Assembly (NCBI RefSeq): GCF_001039355.2 | Contig: NW_019775768.1 | Location: forward strand, 1-64,000 | From: Lingula anatina | Taxonomy: Eukaryota; Brachiopoda; Lingulata; Lingulida; Lingulidae | Length of the DNA stretch: 64,000 nucleotides | Direction of reading: 5' to 3' | Part shown: one piece after another, positions 43,501 through 55,579 of the stretch | Layout of the letters: every line of letters begins with the position of its first letter | Numbering within the stretch: position 1 is the stretch's first letter | The notes under the pieces: model-generated | Databases searched by the model: none | The model's input: only the letters and a program-made list of their open reading frames with translations | Told to the model about the DNA's origin: nothing | Translations under genes and position numbers: made by a program

Positions 43501-46500
43501 AGAATGTCAGATGGCTCTCAGAAAGGACGAGGATGGGGACTTGTAAGAGGACACAAAATTAAAATTTTAATGTGCCATTTTATGTGCCTATATAGGGAAG
43601 GCACTATTACTATGCTACTATGTAATACAGGCCTGTTTTAATAAAGACTGATCATAGTTTGATAGAGTATAATGTCCTTACTCTCTGTGTAATCTTTTTG
43701 TTACATCTTGGATGTTCAAAATGAAACAACTGTAAACATGCAGTAGTTTCCTGCAGGGCTGGAAGGCAGTTTAATTTCATGGAAAATGCCATGTCCTGAT
43801 TATGACGTCTTTTTGTGTCACTGTTGTCAGCAGGAGCTCAATTACCCCACAGCGATCTTATTAGTGACTTAGACGATCATTTAGTTTTGCAAAATATTGC
43901 TAGATTTACTTTAAAATGTTAATTTTTCTGAACCTCTACTTTTGGGCAAATAATGTCAAAGAAGTATCATGGTAAAAGTAAATGAGGTAAAGGATGTAGC
44001 ACTGAAGTAAAAATTAGAGAGACATTCAAAACTTGTGTGACTTTTCCAATATTCAAAGTTCCAAGAATCCTGAACAGTTAACTTAAATAGAAAATAGGGT
44101 AAATTGTTTTTAAAGAGACAAAACTGCATGTTTCATAGTTTGAAAATGTCGGCTAAATTGTGACGGCTCTTCTTTCATGAAGGGTCTGCCATATTTGATC
44201 CATGGTTCAGAAGATCCAGGATCTTCTAGTCTGAATGGGCTGAAGAACCTCTTTCTGCGATTTTTACAGGCCTCTTCACATCGCAGTGGTACAGGAGGAG
44301 GCAGAAGCTGTGGAGAAGTTAATTCAACTCATGAAGATGTCCAATGTGTCAGTGGATGTGTATAATAAACTGCGACAGGTAAGCTACTGGACTTTTTTCA
44401 ATTACAAGACTAGTAGTGAGCTTTAGACCTCTCTATTCCTAGAGATGAACATGTATGTAATTTTCTTGAAAATTTCAACAGTTTGCTCTTTATCACCAAG
44501 GTACATGGTATCTAGATGTGTTGATGTTTATAAGTTTCTACTGACACCTTTCACTAGTTAGTCTCCTGTTCTGAGTGCGACCATATTCTTCAATTATAAA
44601 TACTGAATAACTGTGTGGTTTCAGACTCCCCTTCACTTGGCTGTGATCACCCAGCAATGGCAGCTAGTGGTGAAACTCCTGCAGCATGGCGCCACCACAG
44701 CCTTACCGAACCGCCATGGACAGAACGCCTTCCATCTTGCCGCGAAACGGCCGCCTAATGACTGCCTCAAGATTCTCTTACGCCAGTCGGACATTCAGTC
44801 GGAGATAAACGCCAGGGATTACGAAGGTGGTATGATCAATGATTTGTGTGCTCTGGTGTGATTTGCTGGCTCTTCTTGTGTCACTGTCTTTCCTAGCTCT
44901 AGGTGAATTGGTTGCCATTCACTTATATTACTGTGCTGTGATATATTGTGCCATAAAGATTGTAATCACAGACATCACTTGTGTAGATGTAGGCTTGGTA
45001 GTATTGTAGATGGGGGACATTGGGGGGGGGGAGGAGGGGTCTGGTTGCAAAATATAGCTTTAGCCCCAAAATTGGTCTAAACTTTAAGGCCAAAGTTATG
45101 TAGTCAACTTCAGTAAAGCAATTATTGTTCTGAAACATTACTATGATAAAACATGCTTTGCTCATTATAAAAAAGATTTCTTTTAATCAGTGAAAGGTAA
45201 TATGATTTTAAACACAACTTCTTATAAGTAAATGAAAATTGTGAAGCTGTTTAAGTCATTCAATTCTTTTCACAAATGATCAAGAGATACAGAAGTGGTG
45301 ACAGTGTTTGAAGTTTTATGTTGGGAAAAAGGAGGAGATTTGACTGAAGTTTCTGTCTGTCTTGCAGGCCACACTCCCGTTCATGTAGCAGTTACCCACA
45401 ACAACTTTGAGGCCGTGGAGTTGTTACTGGCGCACGGAGCTGATGTTGATGCAATGGTAAGATGAAGGATGTGTAGGCAAAACAATTACGGGAATAAACG
45501 GGTTGAGTTACAGAATTGTTGTTTCTTCTGCAGAATTCTTTGAAAATTGGTTCAGTTATGATGTCAGATTTGTTTCAGATTTAAGGAAGGAGTTGTCTGC
45601 CCAGGTTTGATTCATTTGGGACAATCTTGGAACAGACAGAAATTTATTTATATAAAGTTGTCATTACCTATTAAGTGATAACAGACTTTCTGACTTTAAA
45701 GTTGATTATCTCTCTGAAGAATTTTGTCATTTGTTTTGCATTTCATGCTCCTGAATGAGGACATGATATAAAGGACTTTACCAATTTTTATCTCACCTCT
45801 GTCAATCATCATGTCAGTGATATTTAATTTTTTTCTCCCCAGGATGGGAAAAGTGGAAAAACTGCCCTGTTTCATGCAGCAGAGAACAACCAGTACCAGA
45901 TGGTGAAAAAACTTCTGGATCTCGGGTGCAGCGTCAACCTTCAGAACTACAGCGGGACCACTGCCCTGCAGGCGACCTCGGGACGTGGCCACATGGATGT
46001 GGTCATGTTGCTGATCCGCTACGGAGCAGATACGTCAGTGCGCAGCAGCAAGGAGGACGGTATCTTCTCCAGCACCAAAGATAGGAAGGTAGGACTGCGA
46101 CGTATATTTTGTTGAGTGAAAAAATTTTTTATCCTCCAAACTGGAATATTAACATAATTCACAACCCATTTTACACACACTGTACATATGTAGCTAGCAA
46201 GCAAAAGAAGTTTGAAATAAATTTTAATTTAAAACTCTAACAAACAAATTATATGTGGCTAACCGTACTGGTAGAGGAATCAGATGTTTATTAATGGTTA
46301 TTCTTTTAAGTTTTAAAACAAATGCTTAGACCCATACTGCATGTCACCTGTGAGTTCAAGAATTTGATGGTTTATTTTCAGTCCCGAGAGACATCCCGTT
46401 CTACCACACCTGACATGTTGAGTCAACGTCCCTCTCCTGCTCGTCCCAGCCAGCCGCCCACCCCGACTGAATCACCAAAGCCAGGCACTGGTAAGAAAAA

Positions 46501-49500
46501 ACTACATGGTAAACCAAAACCAATTGATTTTGAACTTGTGCAAATGACAAAAGAGCCCCTTCCCCTAACCCCCCCCCCCCCCCCCCCCCACNNNNNNNNN
46601 NNNNNNNNNNNNNNNNNNNNNNNNNNNNNNNNNNNNNNNNNNNNNNNNNNNNNNNNNNNNNNNNNNNNNNNNNNNNGTGGGGGGGGGGGGGGGGAGGGGC
46701 TCTGTTTAGATCACATATATACTTGATGAAGATTAGACTATTTCAAGTTTGTGAAGACAAAATTTACTTTAATTGTGACCTATCAGTTGTGATAAGTAAG
46801 GTATCAGTTCCTGAAATAATATATAGATGGTTTTGAGCATTCCTAGAGATCATTGAAAGTTTATTGAAATGGTTTCATCTTGTCCATCTTATCTATTTTT
46901 GGCTAAAAATTTGATAACAGCCTTAAAGAAACTAACGTTTTCATATTTTCCATGGAAACTTAAATACTTTTTTTCATTCCTTTCTTTTTTTTTTACTGAT
47001 TTTCTGTATATTTTCAGCCACGACAGTTTCTTCCTCTGTGCCATCCATTCCAGACACTGCCTGTCCTACTGACTCTAACCAAACAAATGTGGGGATCAAG
47101 GAATCTAAAAAGAAACTATCAATTCCTGCTACTGGAGCTGCAGTGAGTGTCTCAACACCAGAAACAACGTCTACCACTGATCCACACACGTCTGCTACTC
47201 AGGCCACAGTGGTGCCATCTGTGAATGAAACTTTGGCTACAGACTCTACCAGTGTTCCAGCCTCAAAAGATTCAAGTCAGCCTGATGCTGATTCTTCTAC
47301 AACACCCAGGTCCTCAGTACCCCATTCTAATAAACCAGAGACAAGTCAAGTCAAAACGTCAGCTTCAGGCAATGCAAAATTCAGCAAAGTCTCAGAGTCT
47401 ACCCTGGAAAAGGTATTGCAGAAAGTACATGGTGATGCTAAAAAAACTGCTGCAACTGATACCAGTGATCAAAAAGAATTTCCAGACATAAAGACAAAAA
47501 AAGAAGGAGATGGGGCTGAAAAAACAGGTACGAAATAGATATGCGTCAGAACAGGTAACCAGGTGTACTGTGGTTTGCATGACACACGTGAGGTGCCAAA
47601 TGTCAAAAACATGGCTAGACACATGCAATTTTTAAATTAGATTTCTGTTTGTTTTGCCAGCTGTGTAGTGTAAGCAAATACCAGAAGTGATGTCAATAGA
47701 TATAGATACAATGATACCATGATCATGCTGCTTAGTTTCAATGACGCAGAATTTTCTTCTTTTCTGTAACTGCATCCAAAAATAAATAAAAAACAATGTC
47801 TCAATTTACGTTTAAGGTCGTGACAATATCACCTCCACAGTGACTCAGCTTACCCCAAAAATTTTTCACTGTATCATACAAACACAAAATTGTTAAATGC
47901 CCTTTTGATTATCGTAGGGCCCATTCAGAGTAAGGGACTAACTAGTCCGAGGGTCTCACATCAATACTACCCCATGGGATATCTATTTCGAATACTTCCC
48001 CAAGGGAGATCTATTCAGTGTCTTATTAGCAGATAAGACAGCAAGCTTGGTAGAGGGTTGCCATGTTTGACCCTTGGACTATTTAGTCGCCTATTCTGAA
48101 TGAGCCAAAGTCATCTTTCTTTCTTTCCTTTAAGTACAGGCTACTTATATTGATTCCTTTCAGCTGTGTCTTCCCCCAGCAGCACTGCCAGCACTCCATC
48201 TGTAACCCAGAGCCCTGCAGGATTGGTGCCAATGCCCCCCATGATGTATCCTCATATGGCAGGACACCTTGCAGGGATCCCACCCCGTATGATGATGTAT
48301 CCTTATGCTGGTATGCCTGGATTGCCAGGAGGGATGTACCACATGAGACCTGGGATGGGGACCAGCGCAGTCCAGCCCATGGTACCGTTTCACGGTGGTA
48401 TGTCCAGTTTTCCTCAGACCACTACGCTGCCAGGTTCGGTCTCAGCCACCTCTGCGGTCTCTAGGGGAGTTCCAGGAGTTGTCCAGAGCACTGCCCAGTC
48501 CAGCCCAGTGACCACATCAGCCAGTCCAGGGGCATTCCACACCACTAACTCAGCAACCATACCACGGGTGTCAGCACAGGAGAGTGGAATCACTACAGAC
48601 CCTGTGGGTTCCACAGACAAGAAGCTAGACATTCCCTCCTCTCTGGCCGATAGCATGAGATTATCTCCCATAACTCCAACAAGCGCTGATGCTGCTCCAC
48701 CTCTGTATCCCACAGTGCTGCCACATATAGTTGCAGAGGAGGAGGAGGCGGCTGTCACTGTGAACAAGGTGTCCTTGTGCAGTGCTCCCCCTGAAGTGCC
48801 AATAACAGTAGAGAAATACACCAGTCGCAAAACTGCTGAAACTTCTAGCTTTTCTCCAACCTCGACGCCAGCCAAAGTCCAAAGTGTAGAGCATCATCAA
48901 AACACAGATCAAAACCGCAGTGAAGGCCAGACGCCCATCCAGGTGCCGTTGAAGGGTGACTGCAGCACTGCCCCAACCACTACTGCCACTGATCCAGCCA
49001 CATCTAGCAGTCCAGTGAAGGCCTTCCCCAAGTCCATGCAGTCTCACCCAGCCTACAGACAGGGGTATGCCATAGCCAGTGCTATAGCCAGTAAGAACCC
49101 AGAGTTGTTTCGTATGATGCAACCTGGTATGATGAACTCCCGAATGGCTTACAGCCAGGCTCTGGCAGCCATGTCTCAGGGCCAAGTGCCAGCACCCCCA
49201 GGGAATAGCACGGTCCCCCCTGGGAATAGCACTCACCCACAGGTGAGTGGGAACAGTGGCCCCCCAGGTGTAAACCAGCAAGTGCCTGGTTCTGTGGAGA
49301 TGATGGTTTCACAGGGATGCAGCACCCCCATGTCACAGCCCCAACCAGGGATGATAATGGAGCACCACCATTCTGGCGCCCGGTACCTGCAGCCTTACCC
49401 GGTCTCCACCTCAGGCAGTAGTACTGTGGTCTATTCACAGGTGGCACCACCTTACATGCACCAGTTTCAAGGGTTTCACTCTGGCTATTATCCCTTCCAC

Positions 49501-51159
49501 CAGTTTATGGGGAACTCACAAGGGGACAGCCAGCCTAAACCAAAGAAAAGGAGGGCAAGAAGGAAAAAAGAAGTGGAATTGAAAGGGAGTAGCAAATCTC
49601 ACAATGTGGAGGGAGAGGATACTGATGATGCCCCAGAAACTTTAGAAATGGTGAAAAATGAAACTCTTTCCTCTCCAGAGCACAGAAAAGTGGACAACAC
49701 AAATGACATACAAACATCTCCCGTCAAAGTGGAAATTAAGGAGGAGATCACAAAGCCAAGCCCTCTTAGAAATGATGTCCCCAAAGATAAAGCTACTTCA
49801 TGTTCTATAGCAGAATCCAAGCTGGATCAGGGGCAGAACTGTAGTGAAATATCTAAGTCAGCAAGTAACTCTAAAACGACAGAAGGATCTCCAATAAAAA
49901 TGGAAAACAAAGAGATGCCGGATGTTTCTGATTATTTGACTAGGGATGTAGAAATTCAAAAAACAAACAGATGTGATTTTTCTTGTCAGACAGACCCCAT
50001 CCTGCATACTAAAAATAAAATAAGTTCAAAAACAGGACATGTGCATAATAGCAACCAAATAGAGGAAAATGCTGCACAAATTTTAAAGAGCAGCGGAAAG
50101 GATATCCCTGTTAAAGAATCTTCCGCTGGAATGAAAGAGGTCAGACAACAGGATAGTAGGCTCAACGCAAAGTGCGTAGTTGAACTCGAACCCCTCTTAA
50201 CCTCTGCAGGAGGCTTCTCTGCTTCAAACGGTGAAACATTCAATTTAAAGACATACTCTGGTGTGAAAAGTTCACATATTCCTACTACAGGGGCGTCTCA
50301 TAGTAACTCAGTTGAAGATTATGAAAAATCTGCTGGTGACGTTTACCAAGATGACATGCCAATGGCTTCCCCAACCAGTGACGCGTGTTATGACGAGAGT
50401 TTAAGGCAGACGATAGATGATTCAGAGGCTCCTCTGTTGGAGAAAGAAAATTGTAAAGAATTGAACATGCCAGCTTATGAACCCACTGCTGATCGTACGC
50501 GGTCCCCCAGCCCTCCCGTCATTGACAAATTCTGTGATACGCCAGTGAAAGATTTCAAACATGGCCCTTTTGATCGCGTTTCCGATACGTCTGCCTCCGC
50601 CAGCCTGTTGTTTCTCGAGGAGCAACCTGTGCTGGATATGAGACGTGAAAGTTCAGAGGTGTTGTCCACAAAGGGTGTTTCTAATACTGGAGATGTGTTA
50701 AGTGTTAGACCGCACTGTGTTACACCAACGGGAATTGAGAGAGGATTAGCATCGTCACCTCCAGAGGATATCCGTCACACTGGCGATGTGAGGGCCCAGG
50801 AGGAAGACAAAAGTGCCAAAGCTTCAGTTTTCCTTCAAAAATTTAAAGCCCTGTATGATGGACACAGTAGAACTATAAACTCACCAAACCGTAAACAAGT
50901 AAACAAAAACTTACCGAGTTTGGCGCCTGCCTCGGATCTGTTAACGTCCACAGAAACTTTACACTCTGGGAAGTCTGATGAAAAGTGCCACGATAAAAAT
51001 GCCTCTAAATTCTTAAGTGGGTTAAAAGATATTGTGCACAAAATTAACTTTAGTACCAAAAGAGCTAAAACTTCTGTTCATCAGGTCAGTCAAGACGATA
51101 GTGCTGTTGGGAATATTAGGAAAATTGAGCACAAACAAGATGAATATTTATCAGATTAA
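39749..51159 (+). CDS. BCL3: BCL3-like nuclear I-kappa-B with six ankyrin repeats (whole gene, nine exons)
   Basis: Joined exons: 39749-40517, 43368-43542, 44270-44378, 44625-44826, 45368-45456, 45843-46088, 46382-46490, 47018-47527 and 48164-51159. All junctions have AG/GT ends and matching phases, giving 1734 residues. The N-terminus is basic (RKRSKR; GRGRR; PPKKRR near 229). Ankyrin repeats begin at about 315 (LPLHIAVVQ), 352 (TPLHLAVIT), 385 (NAFHLAA), 421 (TPVHVAV), 455 (TALFHAAENN) and 488 (TALQATSGRGH). DVYNKLRQTPLHLAVIT, KSG near repeat 5, and YSG plus SGRG near repeat 6 are close to vertebrate BCL3. Known family role: binding p50/p52 homodimers on kappa-B DNA in the nucleus. The tail of about 1200 residues is Ser/Thr/Pro-rich, far longer than in BCL3 (about 450 residues in total) or I-kappa-B-zeta, and carries a nuclear signal near 1195. 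I-kappa-B-zeta-type naming is the alternative. Confidence 0.92.
43368..43542 (+). CDS. BCL3: BCL3-like exon 2: lead-in to ankyrin repeat 1
   Basis: Acceptor TTTTCAG, donor TT|GTAAGA, phase 1 in and 2 out. It encodes an Ala/Thr/Ser segment and then AECQMALRKDEDGD, which becomes DGDLPLHIAVVQ when joined to exon 3. Confidence 0.92.
44270..44378 (+). CDS. BCL3: BCL3-like exon 3: ankyrin repeat 1
   Basis: Acceptor TTTTTACAG, donor CAG|GTAAGC, phase 2 in and 0 out. It carries PLHIAVVQEEAEAVEKL and ends DVYNKLRQ, the same repeat 1-2 boundary as in BCL3. Confidence 0.93.
44625..44826 (+). CDS. BCL3: BCL3-like exon 4: ankyrin repeats 2 and 3
   Basis: Acceptor TTTCAG, donor G|GTGGTA (a weak +5 position), phase 0 in and 1 out. 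It contains TPLHLAVITQQ, the LLQHGA finger loop, then NRHGQNAFHLAA. The weak donor is supported by the exact phase and the repeat continuing across it. Confidence 0.93.
45368..45456 (+). CDS. BCL3: BCL3-like exon 5: ankyrin repeat 4
   Basis: Acceptor TTGCAG, donor ATG|GTAAGA, phase 1 in and 0 out. It encodes HTPVHVAVTHNN and ELLLAHGADVDAM, a complete ankyrin unit. Confidence 0.93.
45843..46088 (+). CDS. BCL3: BCL3-like exon 6: ankyrin repeats 5 and 6
   Basis: Acceptor CTCCCCAG, donor AAG|GTAGGA, phase 0 at both ends. It encodes DGKSGKTALFHAAENN, then NYSGTTALQATSGRGH and LIRYGADTSVRSSKED. A seventh repeat, if any, is degenerate. Confidence 0.93.
46382..46490 (+). CDS. BCL3: BCL3-like exon 7: Ser/Pro-rich segment
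   Basis: Acceptor TTTTCAG, donor G|GTAAGA, phase 0 in and 1 out. It encodes SRETSRSTTPDMLSQRPSPA and a TPTESPKPG PEST-like stretch. The frame stays open past the donor into a poly-C run and the assembly gap, so a longer isoform cannot be excluded. Confidence 0.82.
46592..46676. other. 85-N assembly gap between poly-C and poly-G runs
   Basis: The gap is flanked on the left by about 20 Cs ending CAC and on the right by GTG and a long G run. It lies in intron 7 of the BCL3-like gene if the 46490 donor is used. Confidence 0.95.
47018..47527 (+). CDS. BCL3: BCL3-like exon 8: Ser/Thr-rich linker
   Basis: Acceptor TTTTCAG, donor G|GTACGA, phase 1 at both ends. The 170 codons are low complexity, rich in Thr/Ser/Lys, and end in Lys/Glu-rich KTKKEGDGAEKTG. 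The frame would hit a stop soon after the donor, which supports splicing. Confidence 0.85.
47918..48106. repeat. 189-bp foldback element in the last BCL3-like intron
   Basis: The left arm GGCCCATTCAGAGTAAGGGA, then CTAACTAGTCC, pairs with the right arm that ends GAATGAGCC. The imperfect arms are about 38 bp and non-coding. It ends 57 bp before exon 9. Confidence 0.8.
48164..51159 (+). CDS. BCL3: BCL3-like exon 9: very long disordered C-terminal tail
   Basis: Acceptor CCTTTCAG, phase 1, open for 998 codons to TAA at 51157-51159. It opens with Met/Pro/Tyr-rich sequence (PMPPMMYPHMAGH, GMPGLPGGMYHMRPGM). The segment with AYRQGYAIASAIASKNPEL looks helical and more ordered. KPKKRRARRKKE (near 49537) is a nuclear localisation signal, followed by acidic and Ser-rich sequence. 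The C-terminal end has VFLQKFKALYDG and FLSGLKDIVHKINF, possibly short interaction helices. Chance open frames on the other strand are shadows of this exon. ATTAAA at 51320 is a weak polyadenylation candidate. Confidence 0.92.
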
Positions 51160-51436
51160 GGTAGCTTCCAAAGTCCCATGTGTTCAAGTTGCGTAGCGTG
51201 TAATGTTGTTGTTGTTTAAGTGTTCTCTGTGGACTTTTTTGAGATTGGGTACTTCAAGCAAGACACTTGTAGTTAATCGGGTACTCTTACTCACAGAAAA
51301 ATAAGATAACTTACGAAACATTAAAATCAGATTTTTTGGAGAATACAATAATAAGTAACTTTTTTATTTAAGGGGTACTAGCAAACGTTATATTTTAAAG
51401 GGAATGAATTTAAAGGGACACAGAACTATAACTTAC

Positions 51437-51653
51437 ACCCCATTTCCATAGATTAGATCGACCTACTTTGGATCGACCTAACTCCCTGGGAGTTCGCGCT
51501 GAATAGCTGTCAGCCGGGCGGACACGAAAGTTAATTGCCCCTTACGGCTTGTAGTGGGCGGGGACGGACACTTAAGGGGGATTATCTGACGGTAGTCTGG
51601 TGAGACTCCCCGCGGTGATAGATCGATCTAAAGTTGTGGGAACAGACCCTTAA
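51437..51653. repeat. Dispersed short inverted-repeat element, copy B
   Basis: Nearly the same sequence as 2643-2860: ACCCCATTTCCATAGATTAG, then the AACTCCCTGGGAG block, and a right end with GATCGATCTAAAG and TTGTGGGAACAG. It probably lies in the BCL3-like 3' UTR or just beyond. Confidence 0.78.
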
Positions 51654-52077
51654 AGTTGACTAGCGCGAAAAGTACGTCGTCACTGCAGTGCCAAAGTAAG
51701 TCAATGTCAGACCGTCATGACGAGACCCGTACGTGTGATTTTGCATACCAAGGACTATCTGTGGCATATCAGAAATATATGTTTTAAGTAGCTTTAACAT
51801 AATTTTGGACGGTTTATGTGTGCTTTAACTATTTGTATTTAATAGTTACAAATACAGACGTCATGCAGGATGACCGTACTTTGCGCCACCAGCGCCACTG
51901 GCATGATGTTCATATGGATATCGGTTTTGCAAAAAAAAAAAAAAAACTAAAGTCAGTTACCTGGCTTTGTTGACCAGGATTTCCACGAGAGTGCTCTAAA
52001 ACTGTTTCTGATAGAGTAAGATACGCACGTGTGATTATGTAACGATGGTAACAAAGATGTTAGCCACCAGTACTGAC

Positions 52078-52116
<39 letters not shown>

Positions 52117-52145
52117 TTTTATTTTATTTATTTATTTTTTATTTA
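52078..52145. repeat. TTTA microsatellite
   Basis: A long TTTA tract with a shift to TTTTA. Its complement AAATA occurs at 52203-52222, so the two could pair. Confidence 0.85.
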
Positions 52146-53272
52146 TTAATTTTTTTTTGTGAAACCGGGGCAAGAGTTATTCTCTAGACAGCATGGGCTT
52201 AAAAAAATAAATAAATAAATAAGCAATTCTGATTAAACACATCCAGGGTTATCCGTTGGAATGGTTGAATGATTTAAAACAAAATCAGTCCACAGAGAAG
52301 TCTGGCCACTACGTAAGTCATGGGCTATTTAATTTTGAATCAACTGTAGCATATCTCAGTTGTCTATAATATTAGTGAAATAAACTGTCACTTATTTGAT
52401 ATGACAATCAAAGAGCTTTTGTTCAAAATTAATTTAATCAAACATAATTCAGGAAAATATATCTATGATATATTTATCTTTGGGAACCCTCTAAAGAGCA
52501 GAAAGGCAGAGGAAAAAGTTGAAGGAGAGATTAAAACGAGTTTAGTGATGAATGTTTCGGCCATGAAATACCAAAGGATAAAGAGGAAATTACATTGTGA
52601 GTGTCAAAACTAAAACAAGAAAAATGTATGTACTAGTCGTGAAGAAAAAAATGTGAGGGCATAAAAATCTGCACAATGAGTAGGTTACGAGTAATTTTTT
52701 TCTATAGGTCAAGATATCTAAGTTGAAGTAGTGGCACACAAAGTATATGCCCTAAAGAAACGGAACATTTTGTCTGAAAACGCCATACAGGGATATTCCT
52801 GATGGTCTTAAAACGCAGAACATTCGCACCGACCCAAGTTCTTACCCAACTAGTTAGTGCCCAGTGAGACTTTGTCAGCAGCTGCTGCTAAAATTGCCAG
52901 GAAGGCTGAAAAATATGTCAGGAAGGCCAAAAAATACGTCGAATCTGTCACGTCTATATGGCAAGATAGATAGATAGATAAAAGAAGACGCTTGAGTTTC
53001 GCACCTATAGGTGAGAAACTTAAGCTTCATCAATTATCGAACTATGTTATGGGAAGGTACGGAACAAGTGCGCAGCTGTGTTAAAACACGTCCCCTGGCG
53101 GCTCTGTTCTGAGTTGTCCTATTTAATAATAATTTTTTTACCATGACATTATACATAATAACCAATTCTTCGTTTTAGTTACTCTATCAAATCGATCATT
53201 TTCCACTGATCAAAATCAAGACTGTATATAATGATTTCCCTTTGGTGTAAATACTTGTTGCATAAACAGAGA

Positions 53273-53312
<40 letters not shown>

Positions 53313-54073
53313 GGAAGAGGGAGGGGAAGTGCTGGAAGCCACCTTCGGAATGGCTAAAGAATCGATTTCATTTTATAAATCTCAAATTTCATTTTATAAA
53401 TCTATTGTTTTGATATACTTTATCATACAGTTGCCTTTCATAAATGGTAGTATGTTGTTCATGGTTTAAACGTTGTTTTCATGACAAGTAATACGAAGAG
53501 ATCATTATCAGTGACATGATACCTTACATGACGCTTTGGAAGTAATAATATAATGGCAAGGTGTCTTTATAAAGTTGTAGTCAAGTTACCAATGCTTTTT
53601 TGGTATAATGATCATTGATAGATCGGTGGTTTCCACATCCGTATTACCCCTGTGATACATATCTGACGGATAATAAGCGTTTCCTTATTTTTGGGTAATG
53701 TTTGAAAATGGGGGATGGGGGAGGGATAGAAAAATATTCACAACCCCATGCATAGGGTTCCCTGATACGTTTATCAGCTGATCTTTGATCTGTCTCTTTC
53801 TCTTTGTCTCTGAGAGTGCCTCTGTCAAAAAACCTGACTCAGTGGAGCCGTTCACCCAAATGTCCGATCATTAGGCCATTGTAAACTGGCAGATTTTGCC
53901 AGGTGGGAGGACGGATGGTAAGAGATGAACGGCTAATCAAGAGTCTTAAAGAGTCTTACAAGTGGCAGCTTCTCGCTGAGCTGTCCTTGCAGCCGGTAAT
54001 ATTTGCCAGCTGGGATAATGGATCTGCGCTGGATGAACGGGTTTCCATCTGGTAGAATGGAAACCATCTGGGA

Positions 54074-54414
54074 ACACTAGTGGGCTAGATTTGGTCTTAA
54101 AGTGCAATTTAAGTTCACAAGTGATCTTACACGATCTTAATCATTACAGCAGTAGTCTTAAAATGGACTGAATCTGCTTTTAAGATCAAAAATGATCTAA
54201 CATCTACTTAAGTGGTCAAGCAGTTTCCTCCCCTCACAACAGGGGATACCTCCCCTCACAATAGAGGACACCTCTGCTCACAATAGGAGAATGTGTAAGG
54301 GAAGACAACTTAATTGGCTGTCAGACTAGAAATTGTCTTACTCATGTTTTAAGATCATGTAAGACTATTTGTGTTCTTAAATTGCACTTTAAGACCAAAT
54401 CAAGCCCACTAGTG
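54074..54414. repeat. 341-bp MITE with 39-bp near-perfect terminal inverted repeats
   Basis: It starts CACTAGTGGGCTAGATTTGG and ends CCAAATCAAGCCCACTAGTG. The arms agree over about 39 bp with one mismatch. A GAA on each side is a possible 3-bp target duplication. The interior contains a 22-bp minisatellite in three copies (CCTCCCCTCACAACAGGGGA type, about 54226-54292). No coding capacity. Confidence 0.85.
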
Positions 54415-54682
54415 GAAAGATAATGGAGCGACCACTTCCAGGCCACCCCCTGATAGTCAGTAACCTCCCACCCTCACCCCGAAAAAAAGTGTTTCTTTGT
54501 CAAACGTTTGTTTTTGAATGATGTGGGGAAAGAGAGTGCTGGTCGAGTGCCTCCGCCACTTAGACACGACAAACGACCGGACACATATGTAAGACGGGTG
54601 TGATAGGAATGGTAGTCCTAGGAATGGTCCTATATCATTAGCACAGGTTAGGGATAGTCGGAGTATTGGGGTTAGTGGCCGT

Positions 54683-55524
54683 GTTTCAACTTATACCAGC
54701 GCCAAAGTACTGGTATATATATATATATATATATATAGTGTTCGTCATCAAACTTAGTTCGTTTCTTGGTATTTCAGATTTTTATACCGCTACCAGTAGG
54801 TATCGGGTGTTCTGGTGATCGCATCGGGTCGAGCACGTTTTTGGGCATGTGTTCTTAGAAATACCTGGAATATTTGGAAAAAGGTCTGGATGGCGTTAAT
54901 GAGAATTAACCTCACACGCACTATATATATATACATTTAGTTCTAGGAATGGAATCTGGGCTCCCATACGACTGCCACAGGTTAGGGTTAGCTGGAGTAT
55001 TAATAGTGGGGACGAATGTCACCCGTATAAGGTACTGTAATGGGGAATGAAGAACGGTTTCTAGCAGGCTAGCATTCCTCTCACACAGGTGTAACGAGAC
55101 CGAGGGTCTGTGAAACAGAAAGTCCACCCTCCATTTAGTTACAGTGCATTGGCTGATTTGGAGGGTAGGGGGGGGGGGGTTAGGGGGGTTCTTACAGATT
55201 TACACCCCCTTCGATTTATGAAAAAAACACATCAATGGTCCCCTCTTGAAATTAGAATTTTGACTAGCTGAATCATAGTCATAAACAGTACCAAATAACA
55301 TCGTTCGTCCTCTTAAATACAATAGACTTTGGGCCCCTTCAGCGGGCCCTGAACCCCACGCCAAGGGGGAGGGAGTTCGCTTCACATCCACGGACCCCCC
55401 CCTTCAAATAATCCTGGATCCGCCCCTGAATGGTGAGGGTTAATCTGACATAAGTGGGTCAAAACCTAGGGCGAGGCTTCGGGCTCTCTGGCGCGTTACA
55501 CCGAGTTTCAACTTCTGCCAGCAT

Positions 55525-55579
<55 letters not shown>

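Larger units (their letters stand above)
51160..54073. other. 3' UTR and intergenic DNA, no gene recognised
   Basis: After the BCL3-like stop the DNA holds a dispersed element (51437-51653), an A-run near 51930, a TTTA tract (52078-52145), a GA tract (53276-53309) and unassigned sequence. The short open frames have no start, splice or domain support. Confidence 0.55.

Noticed and set aside
48414-49450. Long minus-strand open frames opposite BCL3-like exon 9
   Set aside because: They are shadows of the coding exon, caused by its low-complexity codon use.
53276-53309. GA tract and other simple repeats as possible CRISPR-like arrays
   Set aside because: Simple microsatellites without spacers; the genome is eukaryotic.
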